Source: Tubulanus polymorphus
Taxonomy: Eukaryota > Nemertea > Palaeonemertea > Tubulaniformes > Tubulanidae
Assembly (NCBI RefSeq): GCF_964204645.1
Contig: NC_134033.1
Coordinates: 2,971,631 to 3,035,630, forward strand
Direction of reading: 5' to 3'
Length of the DNA: 64,000 nucleotides
The notes beneath the pieces were generated by a model. It was not told where the DNA came from. It was given only the letters and a program-made list of their open reading frames with translations, and searched no databases. Each line of letters begins with the position of its first letter. Positions within the stretch are counted from its first letter, which is position 1. This document shows, piece by piece, positions 23,690 through 35,819 of this stretch. A program made the translations under genes and the position numbers.

Positions 23690-23761
23690 TTCCCACACAG
23701 GGAATCGAACCCGGGCCGCCTGGGTGAAAGCCAGGAATCCTAACCACTAGACCATATGGGA
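23690..23761 (-). tRNA. tRNA-Glu (anticodon TTC)
   Basis: The reverse strand folds as a 72-nt tRNA: acceptor TCCCATA paired with TGTGGGA (one T-G pair), discriminator A, anticodon arm CCTGG-CTTTCAC-CCAGG with anticodon TTC at 23726-23728, and T loop TTCGATT. The sequence is very close to the standard animal tRNA-Glu. The T stem has one C-T mismatch (CCGGG against CCCTG), so it may be a slightly decayed copy. No intron. Confidence 0.9.
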
Positions 23762-23951
23762 ATCATGCATTGCCGTAGAGCGCACGTGGTTTTTATCGCA
23801 TATTTGATATTTCAAGTATAATCTCATATTTTAACTATTATTATATTCTCCAAGATTGAATCAGTTACACTTACAGACGAATAGTACTTTGAAAGTTAAC
23901 TAGATTCATTTGCAGTACTTCACCTGAATATCTAAATCACCATATGCACTA

Positions 23952-24120
23952 AAGTGGAACCTCGTTATAACGAACTCGGATACAACGATTCATCGGATAT
24001 AACAAATATGAAATTGTGTGCCGAGTAAGAAAATTCACTTCATACTGGATATAACGAAGAATCGAGTATAAGGAACAGATTTTCTGGTCCCGTGAAGTTC
24101 GCTGTAACGAGATTCCACTG
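23952..24120. mobile_element. pogo/Tigger-like MITE
   Basis: It begins AGTGGAACCTCGTTATAACG and ends with the imperfect inverse (CGTTACAGCGAA-type, ending TTCCACTG). The GTGGAACCTCGTTATAACGAA-type terminal repeat is usual for pogo/Tigger mariner-superfamily elements. It is only about 170 bp long with no transposase, so non-autonomous. No clear TA duplication is left. Confidence 0.6.
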
Positions 24121-24396
24121 AAGTAGCGAAAGTCTTACTCTGAATAATACATAGTGAACCTTCAAAGTCGATCTTTACATTTTGCCGGCTTGACATCGGC
24201 GTCGGGTATCGAAGTTAAAGCTTACAAAGCGGTTCAGTTTGGATCGTTGCCGACATTGTAAACACGTACCAGTCACCAGTACAGCAACTAGACCAATAAT
24301 AGAGTCTTGCCAAACACTAATTATTTACTCACTCGCCAATTTACTCAATTAACCTGTCCTCCTCTGTATATATACCCCTGTTTTTAGTCTAAATCT

Positions 24397-24440
24397 CACA
24401 CCTGACGATAATCTCTAGGGTGAGATCGAAACGTCGTGTC
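24397..24440 (+). ncRNA. Hammerhead-like core hairpin (candidate)
   Basis: CTGACGA is followed by a stem-loop (ATCTC with GAGAT) and then GAAACGTCGTGTC. This has the order of a hammerhead ribozyme core with a very short stem III. The bases next to the core do not pair well as stem I, so activity is doubtful. Similar 3' motifs are known from Penelope-like retroelements. An AT-rich tail with AATAAA follows. Confidence 0.3.
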
Positions 24441-24639
24441 TTATATATATTTTAGATTTAATGAATAAATTCTTGTTTTTAAAATCTTTTAATCTGTAGA
24501 TAGTGGGTTTTTATCTTATTATCCGTTCATCACGTTTAAGTGCGGTTATCGTTCTAATGGAGTCTTTTTCGCGACAGGTTAACAAGACTTCATCACAGCT
24601 GCCTCTCTGCTAGATTGGACTAATCTAAATTGAGTCAAA

Positions 24640-25433
24640 TTAAACGTTTTTAAATGATGATCAGAAGTTTCGGAATTATCAATTCACCTCATTTATTATT
24701 GGTTGGAATTTCGTCGCGTTCACACTACGAAGCAGTTAGACCATTCTAAACGGGTCCGGGTCAGGAACGGGACAAATTTAGAACGGATCGAATCAGAGTG
24801 CGCGAGTGAGATTCTCGCCGGGGTTATTGCAACAGTTTCCTAACTAAAGATTCCTAACATTTCTCTGTTTCTATTCTACAACTGTCATCCCCGTCTTACT
24901 TGGTTGCTGTTGTTTCTTCAAAACAATCTGTACCAAACAAGACCTATTACTCACCACAATCAGATATCAATGCGCTTCACTTAGATTCAACTCAGTTATT
25001 GTATTGACTGTAGAGTGTGAATTATCAAAACAGATGTTGACGAAGTGTTTTACAGAGACGCAGAATATTTTGAGGTAAAGATAGAAAATGTCATAGAATA
25101 TTATCACAAACTGAACGCAGTTCGGGAGCGACAGGTAAATATTTTTAGAGAAATAATTGCACATAATTATAAACACGATATATTGAAACACGTTTAGATT
25201 TAGAAACCGCGGTAATTACAGCGAAACCGAGAACAGATGAAAGTTTCACAAATACGAGTCTGGCGCCAGTTTGATGGGAGAACTTTTACAAAATAATTGG
25301 ACTCTGGACCAATTCGTCAACTTCTGACATTTGCGAATTCGTCATTACTTTACAGCGACTCTTTTGAGAAATGTCGTGCGAACTTAGAAATAGTTAGAAA
25401 AGTGTTTGTTTTGAAGCGTGAATTGTGTTCAAT
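24640..25433 (+). promoter_or_regulatory. R3 upstream block with 7TM relic and palindrome
   Basis: Homologous to the flank before R2. A shortened 7TM-exon scar lies at 24813-24901 (CTCGCCGGGGTTATT... to GTCTTACTT, with an internal deletion). The conserved CTGGCGCCAG palindrome core is at 25260-25269, and the conserved GAAGCGTGAATTGTG precedes the start codon. Regulatory function is inferred from conservation. Confidence 0.45.
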
Positions 25434-28400
25434 ATGCAGCGAATGAAAGCGTTGTTCGTAGTTTTACTGATCGCTTGCGGAGACTGTATATTTACGCGGG
25501 CTGATCGCGCAAACTCTGTCGAGGAAGCCGCGTCTGTTACGGTCAGTTCATCTTGTAACAACACTCAATTCTCCGTCGATTCTACGTCTGGTTACATCGT
25601 TTCACCGAACTATCCGTCGTTAGTGCGCGGTGTTGAATGTCGTTGGTTCGTCAACAGCTCTTTACCGGGAAGTTTTCTCGTTCAAGTTTACTACGATATC
25701 GAGCCGTCGATATTCTGTAACGAAAACTACCTTCTCGTCGGTGAGTCCGAAAACAAACTCTGCGCTACCGGAAAAAAACGACTAGATATCCGCAGTAACG
25801 ATTTGAATTCGTTGTTGTTTAGGAGTAACGTCGATGGAGCGCGAGGTAGTCGGGTTTATATCATATATCGTTTTGAAGAACAGAGTCGCTTGAAAATCTT
25901 ACACACATGCTACAAACGTGCAGTAAAAGAATTACCAACTCAAACAGGTTATGAATTCAGGATTTCTACCCGGCGATGTAAATTGTTGTTAGAATGGATC
26001 GGGATGCCAGACGGGTTTGCAATGAATTTTACGTTTATACAGATAGATTTTAGATTAAGACCAGGTGAGGATCCGATGAAAACTCGTCCTCAAATTCACG
26101 ACGGATGGAACAGCGCCAGTGAACCTATAGCTCTTATACGAGAACAAACCGGACATCCGCCTTCATCGTTTTATACTAAAACTAATAAAGCACGTATTGA
26201 ATTCATTTCAAGTACAGAGTGGTTTAAGTCACAGTTACTCGTGCAAGTTTACAAAATATCAGATTGGAACATCTCTAACCCGTTAATTCAAGTCTACAAT
26301 AAATCAGGACTGCTCGCTACAATTGATGGAATACCACATATAGTAACTCAGTCTAAACACTTATACTGCTGGTCTATCACAGTCGATGTTCTGCAGTACG
26401 TCGTCTTCAACTGGTCACGTGATCTCGTCTCGTCACCAGGTGTCGTTGGTGTATATACACGGGAAGGGTTACGTATTGTGAGAACTGATATTTTACTCAG
26501 TTTTAACCATCTTAAATCTCTGAGTGTAAAATCAGACGGATTTCTCGTGATTCTGTGCGTTTTAACGACATCGGATTTTTTAAGATCGAATTTGGAAATA
26601 GAGTTTGAAGTGAAATCAATCACAATATCAGACGTCTACATCAACAAGGCAACGTTATTGGTAAGTTTATTAGAGTGATTTGTAAATTAGGTTTGTGTAA
26701 TAGAATCACTGTAAAAGTCTATGATTTTGATGGCGATTTTTACCAGTGAAACTTTACCGAGAAACTTGGAATAACAACGTTATGTGTGACCCAAATTTCA
26801 ATATATTTGGACGCACTTGTTTACGCAGAATATATGATGATTTGTGGAAGAATTTAAGTTAAGTTTCGATTGCAACATTTTGAACTATTATCAAAATATC
26901 GAGGTCGTACAGGGTTTGAAATTGTTGTATTGTAAACGTTCAATGTTGTAATCAATTCTCTTATATTTCAGCATTTATTCACAAACCCAACATCAGTTCA
27001 TCAAATGTTCCCGAGATCAAAGATTACATTGTATCGTGTAACTACATTACAACTAAACTGGAAAGTGAACATCTATGAAGAACAGTTGAAACTAACAGTG
27101 CTATCAGAAAACTGTGATCGAGCTGGTTTTTATATATTTGATGGTAGTAATTTTACAGCTAGACGCTATGGTCCGTATTGTCCCGGTTCATACTACGGTC
27201 GATCTGTCGTCAGCCTGATTACATCAGGTGGATCGGTTACTGTAGTAGCATACGCTTATTACTATAACAATCAGTTAACAGTTGGTGATCCCAACAGGTC
27301 ATATCTTAGATTTGCTCCTACTGATTGTGACGGTTATGTTCTACAGGAAGAAGAACATCGGATCAAAATGACGTCACACTGTCTCGTGATTACACCTGAA
27401 AATCGACGCCTTCGCTTGAAAATTATTCAAATATTATCAGAACACGAATATCAAATTGACCGATGTTTTCTCAAGATGTCAAGGCGATGTGATCAGTTTC
27501 TGAGTTTGAGTAATCAGTTTCTTAATAACAGTCTCGTATTAAACACTGTAGATTTCACAGGTGGGTTTTGGTTCTGGCAGTATCCACTAATAGTTGAACT
27601 ACGTCGTAAATGTCTACGAGTGAAAAAAGCGGATAGTTTTGGATTTGCCGGTTCCCGTCTTCCAGTTACTACTAAAGATCAATGTGGACTCGTGCAGTCA
27701 CCGAACTACCCGGCTTGGGCAGGAGGTACATCAAAATCTATTTCCTATAAATTTGAAAACCCGATAGAACAAAATATATTTCAATATTACAGATTTATTG
27801 TCAAATCTATTGGACTAGTTTCATGTGAAACAAACAATGCCCGTCGAAATGATCCGATCATATTGATGCAGATTATTATTTTCAACCTTTTCCTAAATGG
27901 AAAAATATCTAAAATTATTAGTAACCAACATGAAACTAAAATATGTGAAAATAACGCGGTTCGTGGACTTATATTTCATAGTTTAACAGATAATACTCTG
28001 CGTTTTGAAGTTAATAATCATATCCCGACATTTCAAATACAATACACTTTACACGAGTCGTTACCGATTAAACATTTCGATGATTTCTACTGTAAACAAG
28101 GATTTCTGGATTCCGGAATTTCTTGCATCAAATTCATCAGAGATGAACGTCTGAATTGGGAGAACGCTGAAATATACTGTAGACAGAAGTACGCGGGACA
28201 TCTACTCAGTATCAACTCAGAACAGGAAATGATTTCCATCAAAAGATTATTCGCTACAGAACTTCGCCGAATGGCGTACACATTAAAAGCGCTCATAATG
28301 ATGATTGGATTAAAATGGAAGGTAAGACTAATGTATTCTAATATGAATTAAAATCGAAAGATTTTTAAAGAAGTGATATATTTCATTTTCTTCACGAAAC

Positions 28401-31400
28401 AGAATGATGGTTATTACACGTGGACTGACGGTAAACCATTGAGCTACACAGAGTGGTATAAACCTGTTATTAATGAAACTATACCAGAAGTTATTCGAGG
28501 ATTGATATCTCCGCAAAGAAAACAACCGATAAATGACGTCAATATGCCGTGTACGGCGATGATACTGAATAATCCACGAGGATCGGCGAACTGGGTTCGA
28601 TTCCCGTGTCAAATCGAGGAGACGCACACGACATTCATTTGTGAATCCGAGAGAATCGACATCAAAAACGAACACAATTCAACGATAAACGACGCGAACA
28701 ATTCAACGAATACACACTTAAATAAGACCATAGATCATATAATTCCCGATATTACTTTGATAAATTCAATCTGTCCAAGAGGTTGGGTAACTATTTCCGG
28801 ACGATCTTATCAAATACTAACCGATTGGAAAAACAATCGAGGTTTTAATATTCGGAGTGCTAGAGAAATGTGTCACAGCATCCGCACCGAAATAGCAAAA
28901 ATCGCTAAAATTAACGTGAAAAACTTGGTCAGTGAATTTCAATATCGTCATCAATATGGCGCTATACTGACAATGGACCGCGACGGATTTAAAGTTATCA
29001 AACCACTGGTGACCAGAAATGAAATTACTCGTATTCAATCGGTTAAATGGTTATTGAAACCTTTCGATTATACAAACGATAAAGTGCATTCCGTGTTGTG
29101 TACCTATAATGTAACTGGTGATGAGTTAGCTTCTATAAGCGGTTGTAAATCGTGGCAGTTTGAATGTACCGATTGCAGATGTATCAGCGACCATCGCGTA
29201 TGTGATACCAGACACGACTGTCAACACGGTGAAGATGAACTCGATTGTACGGATATCAATTTACACAGTCAGTTCCGCTGTAACGATGGACAGATTATAT
29301 CGATTAGCAGTTTCTGTGACTTTATGAGAGATTGCGTCGATGGCTCGGATGAGAACTCTTGCTATCATCCACCGTGTTTATCTACGCAATATCGCTGTTC
29401 CAATCACCAATGCATCGATAGTTATAAACGATGTGACGGACTAGCCAACTGTAAAGACGGTTCCGATGAGATCGGATGCACTGGTGAACTTTGTCAGGGG
29501 TTCTCGTGCGCGGACGGTGAATGTATTAGTTCTCAGTTGTATCGGGATGGTGTCGTGGATTGTAGCGGAAGTCTCGAAGAAGACGAATTGGTCACTAATA
29601 TGACAGTGAGACCCGAGGATTTTTGTGATAATGACAATCAATGTTCGACTCGTTTCACAGATCTGTGTAAGGAATCGGATGAGCAAAGATGTTCGTTCAA
29701 TTCTCCTCGCTGTTATTCCCGACACGAAAGGTGTATTTTAGAAAGGATGCCGATTGGTTTCCCGGTATGTAGAAATCTTGAACATATACTCGCGTGTAAT
29801 GACTTCGAATGCGCGGCTGGTACTGTAAAATGTCCGGCATCTTACTGTATACCGATCAGACACGTTTGTGACGGTCGATCCGATTGTCCTAATTCAGAAG
29901 ATGAACGGAACTGCGAGACTTGGTCGTGTCCGGGAATGTTTAAATGTGGCCAGGAAAATCGATGTATTCCCCAATCCGAAGTTTGCGACGGTGTCGTAAA
30001 TTGTAAACATAACTCGGATGACGAGTCATTCTGTAAGGTCACGTGTCCTGAGCGTTGTAATTGCCGGGGTCATTTCATCGATTGCGAAAATGCTCTTTTA
30101 TCAGATATTACTGGTCGTTTTATAGAATCAACTCGGGTTTTGATTTTGTCGAATAACCGAGTCGTATTTAACGAGTCGACGTTCAACTCTTTCATTTATC
30201 TTCGTTTTCTCGATATTTCGGGCAATAATTTGTCTTACATCGTTCCAAACGCGTTTTCTAATCTAAACAATCTATACATATTAGACCTTACACACAACCG
30301 CATAAAATCATTAACTGCTAATACATTCGCAGGTTTGATCGGTTTAAAACAACTATTTCTTATCGGAAATCCGCTGCAACATTTAGAATACGGTAGTTTT
30401 CGAGGTCTGACGTCACTTACTGTTCTTGATCTTCACGGACTTTCTATATCGGTTCTCGGTGAAAATGTATTTAAAGGTTTATCCGCATTACAGTCGTTAA
30501 ATATCAGCAGTAACAGAATCCATTACATTTCGACATTTGCTTTTTCTGGATTGGTTCGACTTGAAATTCTAGATCTTGTCAAAAATGCCGAAGTGATATT
30601 TGTTAAAAGAAACGTTCTTGGCGATCTTACATCATTGAAATACCTCGCTTCGGATGCTTACAAATTTTGCTGCATGGCACCGAATGTTGACCGATGTCTT
30701 CCCGAAGCTGATCAATTTTCCACCTGTTCTGACCTGATGGGTAACGCTGTACTGAGAGCCATCATCTGGATGATCGCAACTTTCAGTTTTCTCGCTAACA
30801 GTATCGTTATTGTATTTCGCGTTCAAGCTTTGCGGATGGAATCCTCCGGAACACGTAACACATCTTCAGATATCTTCATCATAAATATTGCCGGTTGTGA
30901 TTTTCTGATGTCGGTCTATTTGTTTTTGATCGCGGGAGCTGACTACGTGTTCAAAGGCGTTTATTATCTGAATTCTGAAACCTGGACGGATAGCTCATTA
31001 TGTCGTCTCGCCGGGGTTATAGTCACCGTTTCGTGCGAAGGTTCCTTAACTTTTCTCTTAATTCTAACGCGTCAGAGATATTCAAATATCGTCAACCCGT
31101 TTTCCAGAAGTCCTATTATAACTCCGAAATACGTTACCGGTATTTGTTGCATTTGTTGGCTCGTTATAAGCACAGTTTCTATTCTACCGCTGTCATCGTC
31201 GTCTTACTTCGGAGACAATTTTTACGGTACAACCGGAGTTTGTTTGCCTATGAATTTACTGACGATCGACGTCAATGGCTGGCACTATTCATTCGCTATT
31301 TTTGCCTTTTTTAATGCGGCCATATTGGCTACGATAATGACGACGTACGCTCAGATGTATAGACTCGTATCTGGAAGTAGGTCGGGTTCGGGTAGAGCCG

Positions 31401-31660
31401 ATCCTACCGAACTGGTTTTAGCTCGAAGGAGTTTAGTAATCAATCTTTGTAATCTATTTTGCTGGCTACCGATAATAATCGTCCAGTTTTGCGCCGTATT
31501 TTCGGTCGAGATACCGAACCAGGTGGCCGCTTGGCTGGCCGTTCTATTTTTACCGATCAACTCGTCTCTGAATCCGCTTCTTTATACAATACTGACGATC
31601 GATATGAAATCAATTAGAACGAGATATAATCGTCAACAAAAAAGTAGAACACTTCAGTAG
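25434..31660 (+). CDS. CUB/C-type lectin/LDLa/LRR seven-transmembrane receptor, copy R3 (complete)
   Basis: Exons 25434-26660, 26972-28321 and 28403-31660, all phase 0 with the same splice motifs as R2. The protein has 1,944 residues and the same domain order. Against R2, exon 1 has an insertion in the hypervariable patch (EFISSTEWFKS, about 26203-26235), and exon 2 differs at GDPNRSY and at the ARRNDPIILM region. In the second lectin-like domain the Cys in GQCYQ is Ser (GRSYQ), and the stretch after CHSIRTEI is shortened, so that domain probably lacks a disulfide. LDLa1 has CTDCRC instead of CNDQRC, adding a cysteine. The 7TM keeps RQRY and NPLLY. The tail is RTRYNRQQKSRTLQ, extended against R2 by a small frame-changing indel. 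Confidence 0.9.
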
Positions 31661-31661
31661 C

Positions 31662-31667
31662 AATAAA
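31662..31667 (+). terminator. AATAAA polyadenylation signal of R3
   Basis: Directly after the stop codon, equivalent to 10357-10362 behind R2. Confidence 0.5.
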
Positions 31668-33540
31668 GGAGCTTTTAAACGAATCGTTTTGATGTTCATG
31701 GTCGCACACCAAACTCTAGTAATGAATCTAAAGAACAAAGGAAAGATATTAACGACAACCTTTGGGCCCGTGGTCCATTCAGTTTTTTTGTCACTACTTT
31801 ATCTGAACAATTCATATGAAATAGTGTTATTTTCGTAGCTATTAGATTAATTGTAGATTGTTTGTTGAATGCAATAGTATTTACTTTAGGTGTGGATTTA
31901 AGGGGCTCGGTGAGCTCTTTACTGACCACTGCAATTGAAATAGACGATTACATAGATGACGACTTATTAATTTGTATTCACTGATGTAGTGTGAGCGTGT
32001 GTGTAAGAGTGATTGGTTTGATTTTTCTTTTAGGGCGGCACGGCTCCGATAGATCTTTGTGATCTCTTCGTGTAGCCCACATTTTCTTGTTACATTTTTG
32101 TCACTGTATATCATGCAATATCAATAATGTAATAATGTAACGACCTAATGAAAAATAAATACCATACTACTTTACTAAATGTGCCACCAAATGAAAGTAT
32201 TTTTCAGCCACCACCGAACCGTATGGTGACCGATTCGGGTAAACGAAATTGCCAAGTAAAAGAAAGTGCAATATACCCCATGCAAAATATCATAGCATTG
32301 AATATAATGATCGATATATGCAATCAATTTTCAATAGAATACGAAGTCAAGTTTAATGCTTAAAAGACTATATATATTCACTATTTTATCTACTTGCTCT
32401 TCCCTGGCATGATTAAATCCTTGAAAATCAAATGTTTTATTTCAAGGTCATATTATCAAAGTATCAAAAACTGGTATGCACTTGGGTAATATGATCGCTA
32501 CCGATGAGACAGACTCTCAACGGATATACCACGTGATATGTGATTTAAACGGAATAGTAGATTTATTTCTCTCACAATTTAATCATGTTAACCCCTTTAT
32601 CAGATTTAATTTCGAAAGATGACTATATTCCAGTATATTGGGGCGTTGCTCGCTATACAGGTATATAGTTTATGATTATTTGTCCTAGTTTTCCGGTCAC
32701 GATACAGTTGGATTGACAGGTACTTTCGATTGCTCACGCATAATCAGTTATCAGAAAAGAACACTTACACGCCATCTATCCACTTATTCTGGAAAATGAA
32801 CAATTTGAAATTTGTTTTTTAATGACTCACAGAATTGTCGAAACGTCTCTTTTCTTACTATGGGTGGGTTTTTCAACGAACAGCTTGAAGAGTTAGCCTA
32901 TAGATAATGCTTCGGTACGATCCTCAGGAAATGACAGAAATCGTTTTTCCATATCAACCACTTGCGGGTAGGTGCCGAATGGATGCTCCATCTTTTAGTT
33001 TTTTGTAGGACCCCAGTTTCATTAACTGAATATTTTGATTTAATCGCCCTCAATGTGGCAAAAAATTCAAACTCAACCGCGATTTAAAGTTAGAACTTTT
33101 TCATACATCTTTTGCCGTTTTCGTATAAGCAAGTAAATTCCTTTAGGTAAGCGATGTTGTTATTTAGCCATATGAACTGTTCAAACCCGTCTGTTTTACG
33201 GTACCGAGTATTCATTGTATTACGTACGCTTAATGCGGGTATCAGTTTGTATCCATGGAACCACATCGCTTCAAGCGATCACTATTGAAAGGCTGCTGAT
33301 TGAATGTATCTAACGTCTGGTGCAGTTTTTCAAGTTGTTTATATACCGATAAAACGTAAGACTCTTCGTAACTCTTGGAAATTAACACTTCGAACACAAT
33401 AATTAGAATCATTACATCCAATGATGCCAGTCAAATTTCTATGGTTTAGCTTAAATTCAAACGCAAATCGATGGTCACATTTGATCCGAGTTCAGATTGA
33501 GTCTACTGTATTTTAGTTTGCTATAACGAGGGTCCATCTG
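31668..33540. repeat. R3 3' flank, duplicate of the R2 3' flank
   Basis: Aligns with 10363-11509 up to about 33327. About 500 bp (roughly 32031-32540) have no counterpart behind R2, starting after GATTTTTCTTTT and ending before ATGTGATTTAAAC. No gene is seen, and no clear target-site duplication or terminal repeats bound the extra piece. Confidence 0.7.
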
Positions 33541-33599
33541 TTTAAAACTAAGATTAAATCTAACCTAACCTCAGTTTCCTAAAGAGATACAATTCAAAA

Positions 33600-34045
33600 T
33601 CTCTACTCACCGCTTTATGTGAGCAGTTTTTCGATTATCTTTTCCTTGAAGAGATTTCAGCTCACATATGAGTCCTCTATCAGACCAGGTTGGTTTAGTC
33701 AGCACACACTCGATGCAATCAGGTCCTGATGAAGTGAGGAAGGTCTGGAATCTGGAAACTGTATTTGTCGGTTTAGTCAACACGCATTGACAGCAATCAG
33801 ATCCTGAGAGAAGTAGAGCTTATCTGAAAAACAGTATTGATCTCAATGATAATGTTTAATTTGCCTCGATACATGCACATTGTAATCTGTTATAGCCAGT
33901 ATTAAAAACCTACAAATCTACTCACCACCAATTTCTGTGTGAAGCATCATGGATTATCTCAAAAATGTCAGGAGTTCACAGCGTCGGTTTACTCAGCTTC
34001 GGGGTATTGGCCGCAATAAGGTCCTGAGTGAGGAATGGCTGATCT
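33600..34045 (-). pseudogene. Tandem exon-like units of an unrecognised Cys-containing gene (set 1)
   Basis: On the - strand several units start after TTTTTCAG or TTTCCAG acceptors and two end at GTGAGT donors. The unit 33611-33751 is fully open and encodes a 47-codon segment with SGPDCIECVLTKPTW and a later CEL. Both ends cut codons in the same phase, so such exons could be repeated without frame loss. Neighbouring units (about 33754-33823, 33926-34043) share the SGPDC/SGxxC theme but carry stops or one-base shifts. The protein family is not recognised. A related set lies at 58710-59365. Confidence 0.4.
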
Positions 34046-34182
34046 GAAAAACAACAATTTCATATTTCAGTTCTGACTGGAAGAATCAATGTTTTAGTTT
34101 AGGTTGGATGCCCGAGTGAGATCCCAGAGACAGAGAGTCAACTATACTAATTTATACACGAGATGTGAACTGTCGAAAGCTG

Positions 34183-34612
34183 ATACGGATCCCTTTTTAT
34201 AGATCGGAGTGATACAACCCTCACACCAATCGCTTGGGTACAAACCGGTTTCTAAAATGGCATTAAAATATATAGTCAGGGTAGCCGCAAACATATCAGA
34301 AAGTATATTATCTAATCCAGGCGATTTTCCGCGTTTCAGTTTTTTTATTACAAATTCCTCTATCGTAACAGGAAAATCTAAATCACGTGGCTCCTGCGAC
34401 TCTAATTGGTCTTGATTATTAAGTTCGAGGTCGGGATCAATAGTGGCATTGTTCACGGATTCGCCCAGGCCGGCAAAATAAGTTTCGAATTCATTTAATG
34501 TCGGTTTATTACCCTTTCTTTCGTTTTTTTTCCTGGGTGGATTTTAGAATACGCCAGAACGATTTTGCGTCGTTTCGCGCAAGTGCAATTCCGAGTTTCG
34601 CAGTAGAATATA
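34183..34612 (-). mobile_element. LINE reverse-transcriptase fragment
   Basis: The - frame encodes NDAKSFWRILK, then after a one-base shift NKPTLNEFETYFAGLGES, then KLKRGKSPGLDNILSDMF and AILETGLYPSDWCEG followed by PIYKKGS. These are the N-terminal RT blocks of non-LTR retrotransposons (the K-x-GKSPG-x-D and W-x-x-x-x-I-x-PIYKKG signatures). The catalytic part is absent. It is a truncated, frameshifted copy in the DNA upstream of R4 and is absent at the matching place upstream of R6. Confidence 0.8.
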
Positions 34613-35136
34613 TGAAGTAGATATAATATCAGATATTCTCTAACAGTCCTCGTTAAAATGATAGTTCTATGCAGTAAATTAAATCCTTTCAAAATTGAAT
34701 TGAGAGAAAAATCAGTTTGCAACACAATTTATTAATCACATTTCCATTATTGAATTGTCACTCGAATTTTCACAGGAATCAAGCACGAATCTTAGAACTA
34801 TTTGCAATTGATTATCACCTAAAATAAATTAAGATGATATCATCATAGGAAATATGCAAAAAATTCAATTAATCAAATCTTCATTGTCTGTAATATAAAT
34901 AACATTTTCATTGTCTATAACTCGAATCGTCACTGAAATTAAACACGAATCTTATCATAAACAAATGAAATTAAGACGATATCATCAAAGTAAATATGCA
35001 ATAAATTCAATTAATCAAATGTCCATTGTCTGAAACTCGAATTTCTTAGAACTATCGCAGCAGCAGCAGCAGCAGCAGGCACAGTTATTTTTATTTATTC
35101 AAATCATCAAGAGTAATAAATAGAGGCTGCTTTAAC
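34613..35136. other. R4 far-upstream DNA, duplicated before R6
   Basis: Matches about 59820-60210 with small indels. It holds a (CAG)n run at about 35053-35078; the R6 side has an imperfect CAGCAACAGCAG tract at about 60118-60150. No gene. Confidence 0.6.
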
Positions 35137-35819
35137 ATATCTCTCAATTCTAAATATCGTATATATCTAAATATCGTCAACCCGTTTTCTAGAAGTTCGA
35201 TTATAACACCGAAATACGTTATCGGTATTTGCTGCATTTGTTGGCTCGTTATGAGCACGGTTTCTATTCTACCACTGTCATCGTCGTCTTACTTGGTTGG
35301 TGTTGGTTCTCCGTGTCAGCACCGAACAAGTCCTCACCCGCCACAATCAGATATCGATGCCCTTCACTTAGCTTCAACTCAGTTATTATATTGACTGCAG
35401 AGTGTGAATTGTCGAAACAGATGTTGACGAAGTGTTTTACAGAGACGCAGAATATTTTGAGGTAAAGATAGAAAATATTATCGAATATTATCACAAACTG
35501 AACGCAGTTCGGGAGCGACTGTAAAATTTTATAGAGAAATAATTGCACTTGATTATAAACACGATATATTGAAACACGTCTAAATTTAGAAACCGCGGTA
35601 ATTACAGCGAAACCGAGAACAGATGAAAGTTTCACAAATACGAGACTGGCGCCAGTTTGATGGGCGGATTTTTTTACAAAATAATTGGACTCGATCAATT
35701 CGTCAACTTCTGACATTTGCGAATTCGTCATTACTTTGCAGCGTCTCTTATGAGAAATGTCGTGCGAACTTGGAAATAGTTAGAAATGTGTTTGTTTTGA
35801 AGCGTGAATTGTGTTCAAT
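35137..35819 (+). promoter_or_regulatory. R4 upstream block with 7TM relic and palindrome
   Basis: 7TM-exon scar at about 35137-35294 (ends GTCGTCTTACTT). The conserved ACTGGCGCCAGT palindrome is at 35645-35656 and the conserved leader runs up to the ATG at 35820. A long - strand open frame here (35264-35731) is a by-product of this conserved block and has no domain. Confidence 0.45.

Noticed and set aside
35264-35731. 155-codon - strand frame upstream of R4
   Set aside because: The equivalent flanks of R2, R3, R5 and R6 carry only shorter, broken versions. It overlaps the 7TM relic antisense and has no domain.
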